Shown here: positions 1 to 14,378 of the stretch, piece by piece | Position numbering within the stretch: the first letter of the stretch is position 1 | How the letters are laid out: every line of letters begins with the position of its first letter | Source: Cyclina sinensis | Lineage: Eukaryota > Mollusca > Bivalvia > Venerida > Veneridae | Assembly (NCBI GenBank): GCA_012932295.1 | Contig: JAAONU010000009.1 | Coordinates: 2,244,197 to 2,308,196, forward strand | Length of the DNA: 64,000 nucleotides | Direction of reading: 5' to 3' | The notes under the pieces: model-generated | Seen by the model: only the letters and a program-made list of their open reading frames with translations | Database searches by the model: none | Told to the model about the DNA's origin: nothing | Program-made: the position numbers and the translations under genes

Positions 1-3000
1 ATCAAAAAGGTCATTATTACTGTTTCCAAACACGTTTTTATTTCGTCATTTCATCAGGCGAGGGCACGGCTTTTTATTCCATGTCCGTCATTTTCACAGC
101 ATTAACAGTCATTACGACCGTTCTGCAAAGGCTTCGTTTTCTCTTGTAGAGAACAATACAAACGTCCTTAAATGGCGATACACATAACTTCCCATACCAG
201 CACACAGCAATAAAGTAAGTCCAATACTGTCACTAGCTAAGGTCTTCTCATGCGTTTATATCGCAACAACATATCGAAGAAATATCGCCTCTATGTGAAT
301 CCAGTGCAAGTTATATGGCTGTATTGGTATTTTGCAAGCTACACGGTGAAAACTGTCTCTCAGATGTCACACGTTGACAGGATTCTTTTGTCTTTTCTGC
401 AAGAAAACAGACATGTTTTACTGTAATTGGGCGCAAGTTCTAGTGGAAATATCTTCCGCAAATTGTTTACGTAATAAAACTGTTAAGATTTTCTAATACA
501 TACAAGTATTAACCTTACATTCCATTCCAAGATAACGATTTTTTCTAGCCTTAGAAAATCAAGAAAACGGTTTTTTTCGCTTTTCTAGTCCCCCAGTAAT
601 ATTTTTTTTTATCTTCAACATTTTTACGAAAAGAAACTGAACTGAATGTATTACTAACAATTTAACGTCTCTAACATATTTTACTGTCTGAAAACACAAG
701 ACCTATAGTTCACCACCAGACACTTTCTAGCTTTATTGTCTATTTACAATTATTGTTTGAACTTGTGAGGAATAAGAAAAGCAAATAAGGGGATGTATAA
801 AACTCTCTTCTTGCAAATCATAAAAATACGTCTCCTTCTTCGGCATGTAACCGTACTAGTTATCTTCCTAAACAAGTAATTAACCGCATTATCATCATCA
901 GCATAACCACTTCAGAACTACACCTAATCTCATTAATTTAAAAGTAAGATTCTGTGTCCGTATCACAGTCGTCAATAGTGGCTAAACTTTGACTGTTATG
1001 TACGACCAAGATATTGTAATACTTTAATTTATCTCCTTGATGACAATTTTTTCCTTAGGAATATGATTACTTTGTGACAGAATGTCTAAGAAGAGCATTT
1101 GGTGCCGCTGATGATTTCAGCCGCCTAATTCCCGTAACACTACAAAAAAAAAACGTCTTTCATAATCATGTATGTTTGTGTTGTATTGACAAGCCGATCA
1201 AAATGAAAAAACACTCGGGTTAAAAACTTCCAAAGTACGTCGCATTTTCATAGCTATACATCTAATCAGATTGGAAACTTGTCAGTTATACAGTAACAAC
1301 GTGTATGGACGCTAAATAAGGCGATTTGGTTTCTCTTAGGGCCACAATTATTTCAACAAGCTGAGACGAATATTGCACACAGACTAACAAGAATGACAAT
1401 TGTGATGTTTTATATTGGCGTTTCCTTATTTATCAACATGAGCTGAATTATTTATTTAAACAAAACGAATGACATCGTTTCATGTATACGAACATCAAAA
1501 TTTACACATACTCTAATAGCCAACATTAAGATTTTAACAATTTCACAATGTTCAGTTTAATCAGTTTTCAGTACAGTTGGTACAACATACAAAGCTTAGT
1601 GCGAAACGTTTGAAATGTTTGAATCGTTATTACTTGGCACTGAAATTCCACATCATTTTAATAACTTTTCATGTTGTAGTTATCGATATGTATAACAGAA
1701 AATCATAACTAATTCTGTTTAAAATCCACTCAATACACAACAATTTTTAATGGTTTCAAATTAAAGTTTCATTTAAGTCACATAAATTGATGTACCTTGT
1801 CATTATTCAATTGAACAGCAGTACGCAAATCTTTGGAACTATTTCATAAGGCAGAAAGTATAAGACATATGGTTTTGATTACGTGTTCTATTGGAATTCT
1901 TTCATAAATTTTGCAATTAGCGTCTCTAAGCCTTTAGGCTCGTTAAATAAGAAGCAATGGGGGGAATTAACGAGGCAATGTTTGCGGTAGGTTAACCGCT
2001 ACAAAGCAATCGTATAATTATGTAGGTTTACATTTTGTAAAAATTGCAATGTTTAGACACTGAGGCAATTCAGAACAAGTTTCTTTTTATATCTTTTGTA
2101 ATTGACTGACTTACTTCTGGCCTTGTGTAGCGTTATAGAATTGTTCATAAATAAAATATTGGACGAATGTATTTCATATTCTACAGACTGTCGACTTGAA
2201 ACATCAAAACCTAAGTATCTTGCTGTTGTCTATAGAAGAGTTTAAAAAAAATAAACCCCTTACTGAACATGATATTCAATAATTACTTTTTTCGTAGTAA
2301 TTCATCATCGGAATCAAAAAAAAAAAAAAATAATAACAATGAAAAAACAGTAAGAACTATTGACCATGTTATAGTGTATTAATTCTTTGTGACCGATTTC
2401 AAAGTTTTGCGATGCAGAAAGTATAAAAATGAATTGTTCACAATACAATGTACCCAACGGTATATTAATTACATTTGAAATTTAGTAATGTTATAATTTA
2501 AATAGCTAGGAGAAAATATTTTGTTTTAATTCGCAGCATTTGAGACAACAACAGTTTTGAAACAACGCATAATACCACAAGATACTTCATGCCATAAAAA
2601 ACTGTCCCCATAACCCACCATTTAGCGATAACACCATGTTAAAAACGCTCTCAATGAGCTTAACAGAAAAGTGCCCTAAATATTTTACAGATATCATGAG
2701 CGTTTACAACAATTATAAGCTATTTAGTAATTCTAAAAGATTGTACAGTGCTATACCATTGACATATTTTCAATGGAAGATGGTTTCTAGTGAACACCTG
2801 TAGGTACAGTTTACTGCTATTTTGGATCGCTAGAATTTTCAGGATATTTTCATTCAGCAAAGAGCAGGTGGCTGATTAGTAAAGGAATGCTTAGAAAGAC
2901 CACAGCATGGGTTAATGATAAAGCCTCGGTGAATATTTCTTTCAATCATTTTATGATTTCCAACATTTGTTTCCACTTATTCGTAGGAAATATATTTATG

Positions 3001-5515
3001 CTGAAATATTTCATTGTTTTCAGTCGTATGTAGGGCTGTCAGTTATAAGTGGATGGCCTTACCATGACTATCTAACCTAAATACAATATTTCTTTCACTT
3101 CAATAAGCATTATGAAGATATTTATAAAAATGTTCATGTGTAAAAATTCTATATGAAAGAAAGAAAAAAATGAAGGGACAAACAAAAAAGAAAAAGAGAT
3201 ATGAAGATGACAAGAAAGAAAAAAGAAGAAAAAATAATCTTCAAAGAAAGAAAGAAAGGCTTTAAGTGAGAATGTTTCAGCTTTCAAACTGACATGTTCT
3301 TGATCTTGACTAATTGGCTTGCTTAACAAAAAGTATATACGTCACATGATATGCTTAACTCTCAGAGATAAAAACAGTTAATATTGTCTTTAATATGCGC
3401 TGCAAGAAGTTCAAATTATAATTGCGAAATACAAATCATGATTAAAAAGTGACAATACTGACATGTGTGCATAAACGTAAAATACCATTACTAAGCTTAA
3501 GTGTTTTTAGTAATTATAGTTTCAACCGAAAATTCAATGTTATTTTGCACTGTTGCACTTGTTACCAACAGATTAAGCCACAGGTCTGAAATTTATGATC
3601 TGTTTATAAAAGCTTCGTGTTGACTAAACTTAAACTATCTGCAGAGGTACCAGAAATAGATTATTTATTAATCAGGCACACAATAACAGCATCAACATGT
3701 TGCTATTTTAAGCAGAAATAAATTCAGAAACAGGGAAATTTGGAAAATTTTTTAACAACAAAAGACAAATTTGGAAATTGGATACACACTGTCACAGACG
3801 TTCTATAAATAGATCTAATTAAAACTACGCAGACTATTGCAACAAAACAGCCCTAAATACAATGCTTTACTGCGAGGGTGTGCGTGTTTATATGATGATG
3901 ATGTTTTTGTTTTTATATCTGATGATGTTTTGTACTTTTGTCTCGTATGATCAGCCTTAAACAATTTTGTCATACGTCTTGTGCGGGGTAAACTTCGCGA
4001 GAATCTTTAAAATGACTTATTCATGATCAAAAAGTAGTCCATGAGAGTTTGTACTCATTAAGTAATTTCGATAAAAGACTAGATTCACATAGCCAGCCTT
4101 AACACAGCACTGCATTTGTAAGACGAACATGAATCAGAGAATTTTACTATTGTAATCATTTTAGTGTTTTTACTATTATTAGAAGCCTATAAGGAGATGC
4201 TCACTGATAATTTTCACTGGCTAAGTAATTGGGTTACCACTTCAACTGGGTTACAACCTGAAAGTAAACTTTGGTAGAGGTAATATTTTAAATGTTTTGA
4301 ACGCGATTAAACTTATTGTAAGGACTTGCGGTTTTGTTGAGCTATTGTTGTCAAAAGGAAACACTTTTTTTTTCAAAGTTTAACGATATTGTGGAAATAA
4401 TTTGGAATTTTTACTGTACTTGTTATGTGCTAATGAAATTTTGTTGCTGATAGTAATGTGTTTTGAATGATATAGTAATAAATTGCAAAATATTATAGGG
4501 TTATTTATGAATAATGTTTTGAAGAAAATGTACCTAGTTGGTACAGGTGTACTGAAAACTGTGAAAATTACAACACAACTAACAGAAACAGAAACTCAAG
4601 GCAAAATTATTTTAACTTTTTTTTATTTTGCTTTGTACTGTGATATGGTCACTACTTTCTCTGAGGTGTAATATATTGTTGCGCGACTTTCGGAACGTAC
4701 ACATCTCCGTTAAAATGAATTAACCTTTCAAAGCGTTACATTTTATCTAAAATAAACAATATGGTGCGTTATCGGTGTTTTAGTTGAGAATGATCTCTGA
4801 CAACAGCGATATCAGACGTTTTTGTCATAAATTGTGTCCGAGTAATTTAAAAAACAATACTGAATTTGTTACACATCCGGAATAAAGATTTGATCCCGAA
4901 AACTGAGCGGGATTTAAACTTTGCGTCTAGAATAATTTCTTTTTTTGTTCCTTTGTGTTTTAGGTTATATAAAATTAAAATGCCGCTATTATTATAAATT
5001 TATGTAAACACATCCACTCGTTCTGCGTCCAGAGTCAATGTTTCAGGTAACAAACATATTTCTACTCCGGGCTTTTATTCAACGTGACGGATTCACAGTC
5101 CCTGAGTAATTTAAATTTAAAGTCAATGATTTAAATAATTGTTACATGCAAGATGGAAGAAACAATTACACCTGAATAATCTGTATGCATATTTATCTAA
5201 TATCTATGATATTGAAAAAGCAAACATTAGCCTCTTCTATGAGCTTTCACGCTTCAACAAGTTAATCGCTCTTTTTTTTTCTTGTCTACACAATATTATG
5301 CCTCTTAGCTTAAACTTAAGGGCACTTAAGAACTTAAACAAAGAATCTTTTTTTGGAATATTTTTTGTTTAGGAAGCGCATTTTCAAAACTTTCAGTTAA
5401 GGCAATCCATCGAAAACAAAGGACGTTATTAGATTTAACACACTTCATAAATAAAGACAGCTTAAAATTTTAGACGAAATTTTGGCTGTCGTAATATCAA
5501 ATGTTAAAACTTTAT
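1..5515. other. Intergenic, no gene recognised
   Basis: AT-rich sequence with only short open frames, none resembling a known protein and none with convincing exon borders. It contains scattered A/T homopolymers and a small purine-rich GAAA segment around 3150-3260, listed separately. Unrecognised exons of a split gene cannot be excluded by eye. Confidence 0.6.
3150..3262 (+). repeat. GAAA-rich purine tract, copy 1
   Basis: An imperfect (GAAA)n/(AAAG)n purine run on the plus strand. It contains the block ACAAACAAAAAAGAAA near 3179, which recurs at the start of the longer purine tracts at 8.4 kb and 22.06 kb. The open frame across it on the minus strand (Phe/Ser-rich) is a product of the repeat. 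Confidence 0.75.
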
Positions 5516-5745
5516 TATCATTTACCTCCGCCATCATCATCCTTCTCCTCATCATCACAATCATCATGATCATTTTTTACTATCATCATCATCATCATCA
5601 CCATCCATTTTTATTATCATCATCCCTTTATCACTATTATCATAATTATTATTAATATCATTATTCTCATCATCATCCCTTTTTCAGTATTTTTATTATT
5701 ATTCCCATCAACATCATCATCATCATCATTAACTATATAAACATC
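5516..5745 (+). repeat. ATC/TCA trinucleotide microsatellite
   Basis: Imperfect runs of ATC (TCA/CAT) broken by TTATTAT segments, for example around 5580-5605 and 5708-5732. It is a simple sequence repeat with no coding signal. Confidence 0.9.
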
Positions 5746-8370
5746 AACAGCAATAACAACAAGTATGACAGTAAACAAAATCATTTATAGAGATCGTCGT
5801 TGAAAAGTGTACTTTAAAGAATGTGTCAATTTATGATAGAATGTATTATGCCACAAGTCCTTTGGTATTAATTTGTAACCGCAAATTATCTGTAATACAG
5901 CCTTTATTCCTTTGAGAATTTATTCGTGAAACTTGATCTTTGCCGTAAAGAGACTGTAGACCAAATGAGTTCAAAAATGACTCTTTGGAAAAAAACTTAT
6001 CGGAAACAAAGGGAACTGATGCCGAAACGCAGCACTTAGTAACTGAAAACAGATTGTTTTACAAAAGCTATCATTTCAAGATATGAGAATAAAAAGATAT
6101 GAACTTGTACATACTGGGACGTGTATAAAAGTATCTTTGTATATAAGTTTGTCGTAGATTGCTGTGTAATGCATACACTAAAACAAAACGGAACGAAACA
6201 TTGATGTCATTTAGATTACCAAAATACATTTTCTTTCGTGTCTTTTATAGATATACGGTAATGAAACGAAGTACAGCAATTTTAGTAGTTTAATCTGAAA
6301 AAAATGTAGTTGACTTATAATTATTTTGTTGAGTAGTTACTCTAAAACATCTACTGACATATCTTAACATTTTCTGAATAAAGGTTTTAGCTCTCTGGCG
6401 TGATTGTACTCTTTGAATGGTATTGTTTCCCGACAGATCCAAAATATTATTTTTTTCATAATCGTGTATTACAGAAAAAGCAATTAAACCACTGAAGTAA
6501 ATAACTGCGTGTTTTTATTCCTTTTTGTGAAACAGGACCTGTCAATTTAAGGGACAGATGTTAACACTGCTGTTACTTAAGTTATTAGTAACAAAACAAA
6601 GGGAAATAACTGATAATTAGTAAAATATTTGTTTAACAGATGTGATATTTTCACAATCATCTGTCTGAGGGGAGATGGACTAAAAAATCGATAGAAGACA
6701 CAATAATTGTCATATCAAGATGGTGAAGATGATTAATCACGCTATCTGCTGTTGTAGTTCATTTAAAACAACATGGTTTTCAAATCTTTAGCGGACACAA
6801 AATCAATGAAAAAACCTTGCTGACATTTCAGGTATTTTCTGTATAAGTTTTACATAAAACTTTTATATTATATATATTAAATGTCAAGGCGGAAATGTTT
6901 TCGTTGTGAGGTTCTACAATATCATTTTGTTTCACGAAATTGCAATGTTTCAGTACTTTTTCGTACTAAACAAAATTAATCAGTAATATAAAAAGAGGCA
7001 CACAGGTCAAAAGTCAAAAGTTTCTTTTGAATACATATGCACAAATAATTTCTGAAATTTTAATAAAAACCAGATTTCAAAAATTCAAAGTTACAAATAC
7101 CATTACAAATTTTGATGACACTAGCTAAAAGTTTAATAATGCGTAACAAAGTCTGCGACAACTCTATAATTAAATTTGATTATTTGGTATTTCTTTTTAA
7201 TGTACAAGTTACGAGAAATTTGTTTTTATCATTATTGGGTATAACACAAGAAACAGACAAAAATAGATTTATATCCCACTATACTGACCAGAATTAATAG
7301 AAGGTTATAAACTCTGAAGATGATAAAAATCCAAGCAAAACAAAACACTGTTTATACAAAGAGTGAATACACTTCTCTATTCCGGGCACACGAATTGACA
7401 AAACCATGAAAACATCACAGATGCTGACGGGTGAAACAATGGAAGAACCATTCAGAACAATAATAGAAAGTCCCTGCCGTTACTGAGTAACCGAGCCACT
7501 ATTTGCATCGATTATTGAAAAATTCCAGATTTTGTACGATTCAGAAATAATGTCCAATAAACACTAGTTTCTGTATGATTCCAACGATTCATATCGGATA
7601 ACTACCACGGCGATCTGTTCTTACACTTATTTTTCCAATTAAATGATTATATATATTTACGGGAATTAACTGCGTGTTGATCATTTGTCTCACAATGGAT
7701 TTCCGATACGCCGAGGTCGGCTGCGGACAATAAGTGTAATTTTTAATGCTCTGCGTGATAATTGTGCGATCTTTATAACGGTAAATGGACCAAATATACG
7801 TTAGTGGCAGCCTAACGAGTAAGGGTCTGCTTACTTCGTCAAAATCGAGATCAAATGAACTGTATTTATTATCGATCGTGAACAAATTGATTGTACTTGA
7901 TGGCCGTGTACAGTTATTTCTCAAAAATATTTTTCACTGAGACAGGCCCTGTGTCCTTTAATCTACAGGTCAATGCAATTTGACTAGTTTCATGTATCAG
8001 CTGATTAAAGAAGCGCAAAATATCCGAATGAAGGTGCACGTACATCAGATTATGAAGCATGTTTCACAAATAACAGGCTGATGGACTTCGGCTTGCACTT
8101 TAAGGGTTACAAGGCTAAAGGTAAACTGAGATATAGTCACAAAATGAAAAGAATTAAAGTATAAACTCAGCTGATGTTGATATTTAAAATTTCAATTTTT
8201 CGACCTAAAAACAGAATCATGTTTTTGTTGTCACTACTGTTTAAGCATTTAGCAATAAACAGAAAGATGTTTAAACCATCGGAAAGGTTCGTTTATCTTC
8301 TATAAGTGTAATGTATTTCTATTTTCTATTTTTTCTATTCACACTTCCTTTTTATGCCCTTTTCTCATAG
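5746..8370. other. Intergenic, no confident gene
   Basis: No recognisable gene. The only frame of note is an unrecognised minus-strand frame at 7589-7924, described separately. The rest is AT-rich sequence. Confidence 0.55.
7589..7924 (-). other. Unrecognised open frame, about 111 codons
   Basis: An open minus-strand frame of about 111 codons in a locally more mixed-composition stretch. It opens at TTG, not ATG, so if real it would be an exon or a decayed mobile-element fragment. It contains a basic, aromatic-rich middle part (around IWSIYRYKDRTII) and ends near RTDRRGSYPI. No family was recognised and no clear splice acceptor precedes it. It could be chance. Confidence 0.15.
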
Positions 8371-8670
8371 CCATTAAGTAAAATGAAAAAAAGAAAGAAC
8401 AAACAAAAAAGAAAAAGAATGGAAGAAAGATAGAAAGAAAGAATGAAAGAAAGAAAAAAGAAAAGAACAAATTGAAAAGAAAGAAACGCACACAAAAAGA
8501 AGGAGAAAGGAAAGAAAGAAAAAAACAAAGAAAGAAAGAAAAAAAGAAAGGAAAATCAACAAATAAGAAAGAAAGAAAGAACGAAAGAAAGAAAAAACAA
8601 ACAAAGATAGAAAAAACAAGGAAAGAAAGAAAACAAAAGAGAAAACAGAAAGAAAGAAACTAAGAAAGGA
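8371..8670 (+). repeat. GAAA-rich purine tract, copy 2
   Basis: About 300 bp of almost pure purine on the plus strand, dominated by GAAA/AAAG units with interruptions. It begins with CATTAAGTAAA followed by AACAAACAAAAAAGAAA. The same seed begins the 22.06 kb tract and, in part, the 3.15 kb tract. The Lys/Arg/Glu-rich plus-strand frame and the Phe/Ser/Leu-rich minus-strand frame are repeat artefacts. Confidence 0.9.
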
Positions 8671-11600
8671 ACTCTAAAAAGATGTTGTCATTTTTTGCAT
8701 AACAGCTTTTAATATTCCTAATTGTTTTAAGTAATTTCTGTTTACGTAACCTGAAACTTGAAATAAAATGTATTGAAACAGACAAAGAGCTATGTGTTGA
8801 CGCAACTTTATTTACAGAATCGAAAACGTTCGGCAAATGTACGGCGTAAATTTTGAATCAATCGATTGTATTTTTAACAGAAGTGAATTGTGGGTAAATA
8901 GCTGACATTTTCAACACTATAAAGAGAAATAGATGTCATGCTGTATGTTTGTAAACCCAAAAAATAGTCCAGCGGCGAGTGCTTTTGTTTAAGATAGGTT
9001 GGTGTTTACATTAGTACACATTCATAACCTGTCAAATGCGCCATTTAATTTCATTAAGGTGTATTAATAAACATAAATGGATCCAGCGGTTGAAATTATA
9101 TTTCATTTCCTGGCTGAAATCGATTGTTATGTGACATTAACTTACTCAGATACTAGTAAAGCGTCAAGAGAATTGAACAATCGAAATACTGAATTTCGAT
9201 TGGTCAAAATACAGTTTCATTCACGAAGATACAATATCTTATTTATGCTATAATTTTGATTTTTTTCGGAATTTATAAACGATTTTTAATTTACACAAAC
9301 ATAAATTCGCATATGCATCACCGAACGATGTTTGGATTAGGAGGCCAGTAAGCGCAAACAACACCCGAATGTTGGCCTTCATGCACGGTACTCAAAAGCA
9401 AGAAGACAGGAAATAATGATGTAGCAGAAAGGGTCAGTAATGTAATGTTGCTTTCTTAAAAGCATTTTGACTGAAGTACATTTCTGGGATTCTCCTAACC
9501 TACGTTTATTTAACATTAGTCTTGTCCGAAATGACACAATGCATTTCGGATATATAGCTTTGGGTTTATATCTTTGTTTAATAACAGTATTAAGTCGTAA
9601 AAATCCAATTTACTCTGAGTGACAATACCATATATAGCTTTCTTTGATAAAGAGATAAATGGCAAAACAAAATATCATATTTGGACTAGCCGAATTGAAA
9701 TGTCCGGGCAAGAGTCATTGATTAATAGGAAAAATCAAATTAAGCCCGAAAATGCATCATCGTTTTTTATACTTGTAATATTCTTAGTCTGTAATATTTG
9801 AAAAAAGTATATTTTATCAACATATGAGTAAATTAAAAAAGTTGTTTTATGTCATACCAAATGCATGAATTAAGCCATGGGGACGAAGCAGTCATTTAGC
9901 GTGAATAAAGTCGCAGAAACTTCTGTTTCCCAAACGATGCAAAATAATAATCTGTACACATAATTCAATAAATGGGCATTAAACCTGAACAAATATTGTT
10001 TTACAATCTAGTCTACTGTTTTTAATTAATCTTTTCTTGGAATAAATATCTTTTATGTATTATCGCATCATTTAGATATTTAGTGTTGCATCTTTACTGT
10101 AATGATTGTATATTGTAAATTGTATATTATATATTGTATATTGAAAGGCCACCCTTATTTGTACGAAGGGATTTTGTGTATCTACAAATTATCCTTTGAT
10201 CTTTATCTTATCTTTATTTCATTTTATATGTATATTATGCGGACTAAGTTTTGCGAGAAACTTGGTATAGTTAAAAACTTTCTCCTTCTTCTGTAATCAA
10301 AATAAACTTACTAAACACATCGTACAGACGTTTCTAGATGTCTAGATATTCGTTTCCAAGACATTTTTAAGGAAAAATGCTAACCTAAATGCTAATTGTC
10401 CGAAAATTTGACTATGCCGAGATAGATAAGAAACTCTGTTAATGCATGTCAGAAAGATTGTATGCCTGTTCTTATACACGACTAATGTGGGTCGCTAAAC
10501 AAGTGGAAAGCACTTAAATACATAATTGAATTACGTAGTTAATCTGTTGCCATGACCAGCGAATTAATATAACAAGATATTCTTACGGCATAAACATATT
10601 CTAATGAGTGTTTCCTGCATCAAGTTACTTGTTAAAAATTCGCCTGTTGAATTGATTTAAAACTTTTTGATGCAAAGACGCTCACGACATCTGCAATGCA
10701 TGAAGCTTGTTCGAGTATTAACAAGTATATTTTGACTTGAGTCGTTTGAGGAAAAACGTACTGATACAGACCTAAAATCCGATTTTTGTTCATTTAGAAC
10801 AAAGCCTTAAGATAAATATACCGCATTCTATTTATAAACCAAAGAGATAAAAATTCGAAAAAGAACATTAGAATAAATAATGTAAGTCCAAAAACTTACA
10901 AATGGTTCCAGAAATTTCTAAAATTATCACGGTGAAGTAAATGCTTTAGACCCATAATAGTACAAAACAGAATACACACCAACGGATGAATGAAATTAAA
11001 TCCTCACTGAGTCGGTGTCTTTGTCCTTTCTTACTCGTGCGACATTTCCGTCATCTGATCTGATTTCTCCGTTAAGTTCTTTTAAATCAGTTCACCTGTT
11101 TCAATTTTTCGAACCCATCCAGTCCGGTTTGCTCCTTATTATTTTTTTACACAAGTGTTATAGCATATATGATATCATATTATAATTATTTTCTTATATT
11201 TTTTCACAGCGGCTTTAGAACAGGAATCCATTGTCTAAGTAATTAAGTGGTATTGAAAGGTGCTGTTATTATATCCTTTCATACACTGACCTTTCTGCAC
11301 TGCTACTTTGTTCATAAATTTTCGGTAAAAGCCAGGCAGCAAATTGCATGTTTATTGAGTTTTAGAAAAAAGTCGTCAAAATGATACTGAGTACCGTCAA
11401 GGGGGTTTCCCTTAAAGCATGCTTTTATAACTCCGAAATGACAATAAAGCTTTTTACGAGTCCCGTGCCCTGTTATGCAATATAAATAATGCAATTCTCA
11501 TTTTTTGATGAATAATATATACCAGCATCCCTTTACTTACATAATTTCCCAGATGTGAAACTTTTCTGTGTTATGTCATTGTGACGGTACAGAATTCCCA

Positions 11601-13342
11601 TAAGTTTATAGCTTCGACCTTTGGCAAAGGTAATCACTCATATGCCTGAAATAACTGAAAACAGGCTTATTTATGTATATTATTTACATATTAGCATCAT
11701 AAAACAACATTTCGTTAATTATATGAGAGTCTGTGGTTCGACAAGTATTCGCCAACTGGATGTTTTAAGATCGTTCTTCGGCACTCAAGTTAAAGGTCAT
11801 GACCCAGAGGACATAGTTCATTTGTCAGATATAAATCGTGATATCTTCAGCTCATTATTTCTCTGGAAGAAGTCATGGTTATTGCTTCTGAGAACCTGAA
11901 CCACTGTAGGCTTAGCTTCATTCTATTTTTGGCACTGTTTTGGATTTTACTACCACATTTGTCTGTTCTTACTTCTTACTTCACCGAAACTTCAAGCCTC
12001 AAGTTTTGTTCAAGAGTGATATAAATCAGTGTCTGTTAAATCTTCAAGACCACTCAGACAATTTTCCTGATTCGTCTGTTTTTGAAAGGTACATCTGTGC
12101 TTTTTCCTATTTCTAACACTGCGAGGGTCTGTGTGAATGTTATGTATTTTAAAAGTTCTTATACCAGTTATGTCGCTCTTACAACCTAAAACATATCCTC
12201 GGATCTGAAGCTTGGAAACAGCCCCCTTGACAATCTAAAAACATAGCCCTTATTCACTTCCTGATACACATCATTTCGTGTACAACTGACGAAATAAAAT
12301 AAGATTTATAGGAGACAGACTGCTACTTTTTACTGGTATCAGTAAGGAAAATTTCGGTTAAATAGCCCGAGGCTGTGCCCATCAGTATTTCTGAAATAAA
12401 AAGCAATTTAAATGTATAGACATGTAATATTGTCACGAGAAAAACGTGATCAAGTGCAGCGGAGCGATTGTCTGCTGGACGGAAGTTTATAATTATAATG
12501 TGAGTATATCTTTTTTTAACATCTGCAGAAGTATTTTTATGTACACTGGATTAGTTCGTTCTGCAAGATAATTGGTTGTGTAAGTAGAGGGCGGGGAAAC
12601 GAGCTTTTGAGCGCTGGATTACATAAACCACAGGCCCCACCTCTACTATTGACACGGCATATATAATTAACGTCAAATATTTACATTTCGTTTGTGTAAA
12701 TTAGCATAAAGATCAAATAATAAATAATAATAATAAAAATATGAATAATTTTATTACATGTACAATTAACATGTTATTAGACTGGTGTAAAAGCATGTAA
12801 TAAAATTAGGTTGCAATTGTGTGCTGTAATTAATTATGACGACGCCATGGTTTGAATCGTTCAAATTTCTTTTGATCTTTTGTTACTGAATGGTTGAGTT
12901 GTATGTTTCATTATTTTCCCATGACTTTGGAGGAATCGACCGTATTGTGTCTACTTTCACGAGTGACAATAATATCAGTAATATTCTAAAGTTGAAGACA
13001 AATGCAGAAATAACCGAGTTTGCATTGAAATCACACAATCATTTATTATAAAATTATTGAAATCTTAAATAGATTCTGCAATTTTATTGCATATGAAATG
13101 CAAAGTTTTCGATCAACCATGAAAATCAAATTTTATAAAGTTGACAAGTAGAGTTACACAATACTGCGGTTTTTTATTCGGCGCATTCGGCGCACATGTA
13201 GACCAGTTTCAAATTTGCATTCACAATTTACATCTTAATGCCTATTTTATTATGGCAGAAATTCATCTGTCGAAGTATCTTGCATATTATAAAACTGATT
13301 AACTTGAGGTTTCACCAGATTTTAAAGAGTTCAACCAAATGT
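8671..13342. other. Intergenic, no gene recognised
   Basis: AT-rich with short frames only. The 92-codon frame at 11621-11899 has no recognisable domain and no supporting splice sites. A segment around 12430-12500 resembles 15775-15830 (both run from a GAAGCGA/GGAGCGA-like block to GTCTATAATT/GTTTATAATT), which suggests a low-copy dispersed repeat. Confidence 0.55.
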
Positions 13343-14378
13343 AAGATTGAAAGACGGTACCCTTTTGCTCAGAAGTCAGTATAAGTTGTAAGACGGTAAA
13401 CATTTGCTACATGGTAAGTTTAGTAGATTGTAAAATGGTAACTATTTGCTACAAGGTAAGTATAGATTGTAAAACGGCAACCATTTGCTACAAGAAAAGT
13501 ATAGATTGTTAAACGGTAATCATTTGCTACAAGGAAAGTATAGGTTACAAGACATTAACCATTTGCTACAAGGTAAGTAAAGGTAACAAGACATTAACCA
13601 TTTGCTACAAGGTAAGTAAAGGTTACAAGACGGTAACGATCTGCTACAAGGTAGGTATTGGTTACAAGACATTAACCATTTGCTACAAGGTAAGTATAGG
13701 TTACAAGACATTAACCATTTGCTACAAGGTAAGTATAGGTTACAAGGCATTAACCATTCGCTACAAGGTAAGTATAGGTTGAAAGACGTTAGCCATTTGC
13801 TACAAGGTAAGTATAGGTTACAAGACATTAACCATTTGCTACAAGGTAAGTATAGGTTACAAGACATTAACCATTTGCCACGAGGTAAGTAAAGGTTACA
13901 AGACATTAACCATTTGCTACAAGGTAAGTATAGGTTACAAGACATTAACCATTTACTACAAGGTAAGTATAGGTTACAAGACAATAACCATTTGCCGCAA
14001 GGTAAGTATAGGTTACAAGATGGTAACCATTTGCTACAAGGTAAGTAAAGGTTGAAAGACGTTAGCCATTTGCCGCAAGGTAAGTATAGGTTACAAGAGA
14101 ATAACCATTTGCCGCAAGGTACGTATAGGTTACAAGACGGAAAGGATTTGCTACAAGGTAAGTATAGGTTACAAGACAATAACCATTTGCCGCAAGGTAA
14201 GTATAGGTTACAAGACGTTAGCCATTTGCTACAATGGTAGAAAAAGGTTACAAGACGTTAGCTATTTGCTACAAGGTAAGTAAAGGTTACAAGACGGTAA
14301 CGATTTGCTACAAGGTAGGTATAGGTTACAAGACGATAACCATTTGCCGCAAGGTAAGTATCGTTTGCATGATGTTAA
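13343..14378 (+). repeat. 39-bp minisatellite with 5' splice-site-like cores
   Basis: About 26 tandem copies of a 39 bp unit. The unit runs roughly GGTTACAAGACATTAACC then ATTTGCTACAAGGTAAGTATA. The first five or so copies (13343-13540) are diverged and the rest are fairly uniform, with T/C variants such as TTGCCGCAAGG. Because 39 is a multiple of three and the unit lacks stops in some frames, both strands show long false open frames (minus strand: a 13-residue repeat around CNLYLPCSKWLMS). Nearly every unit carries CAAGGTAAGTA, close to the consensus 5' splice site. Confidence 0.95.

Noticed and set aside
8374..8663. Lys/Arg/Glu-rich and Phe/Ser-rich proteins (also at 3.1 and 22.0 kb)
   Set aside because: Translations of GAAA purine tracts.
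13520..14240. Long open frames with a 13-residue repeat (CNLYLPCSKWLMS type) on minus and LQGKYRLQD type on plus
   Set aside because: Both follow from a 39 bp tandem repeat whose unit is a multiple of three. There is no start context, splice signal or protein logic, and substitutions are not biased to third positions.
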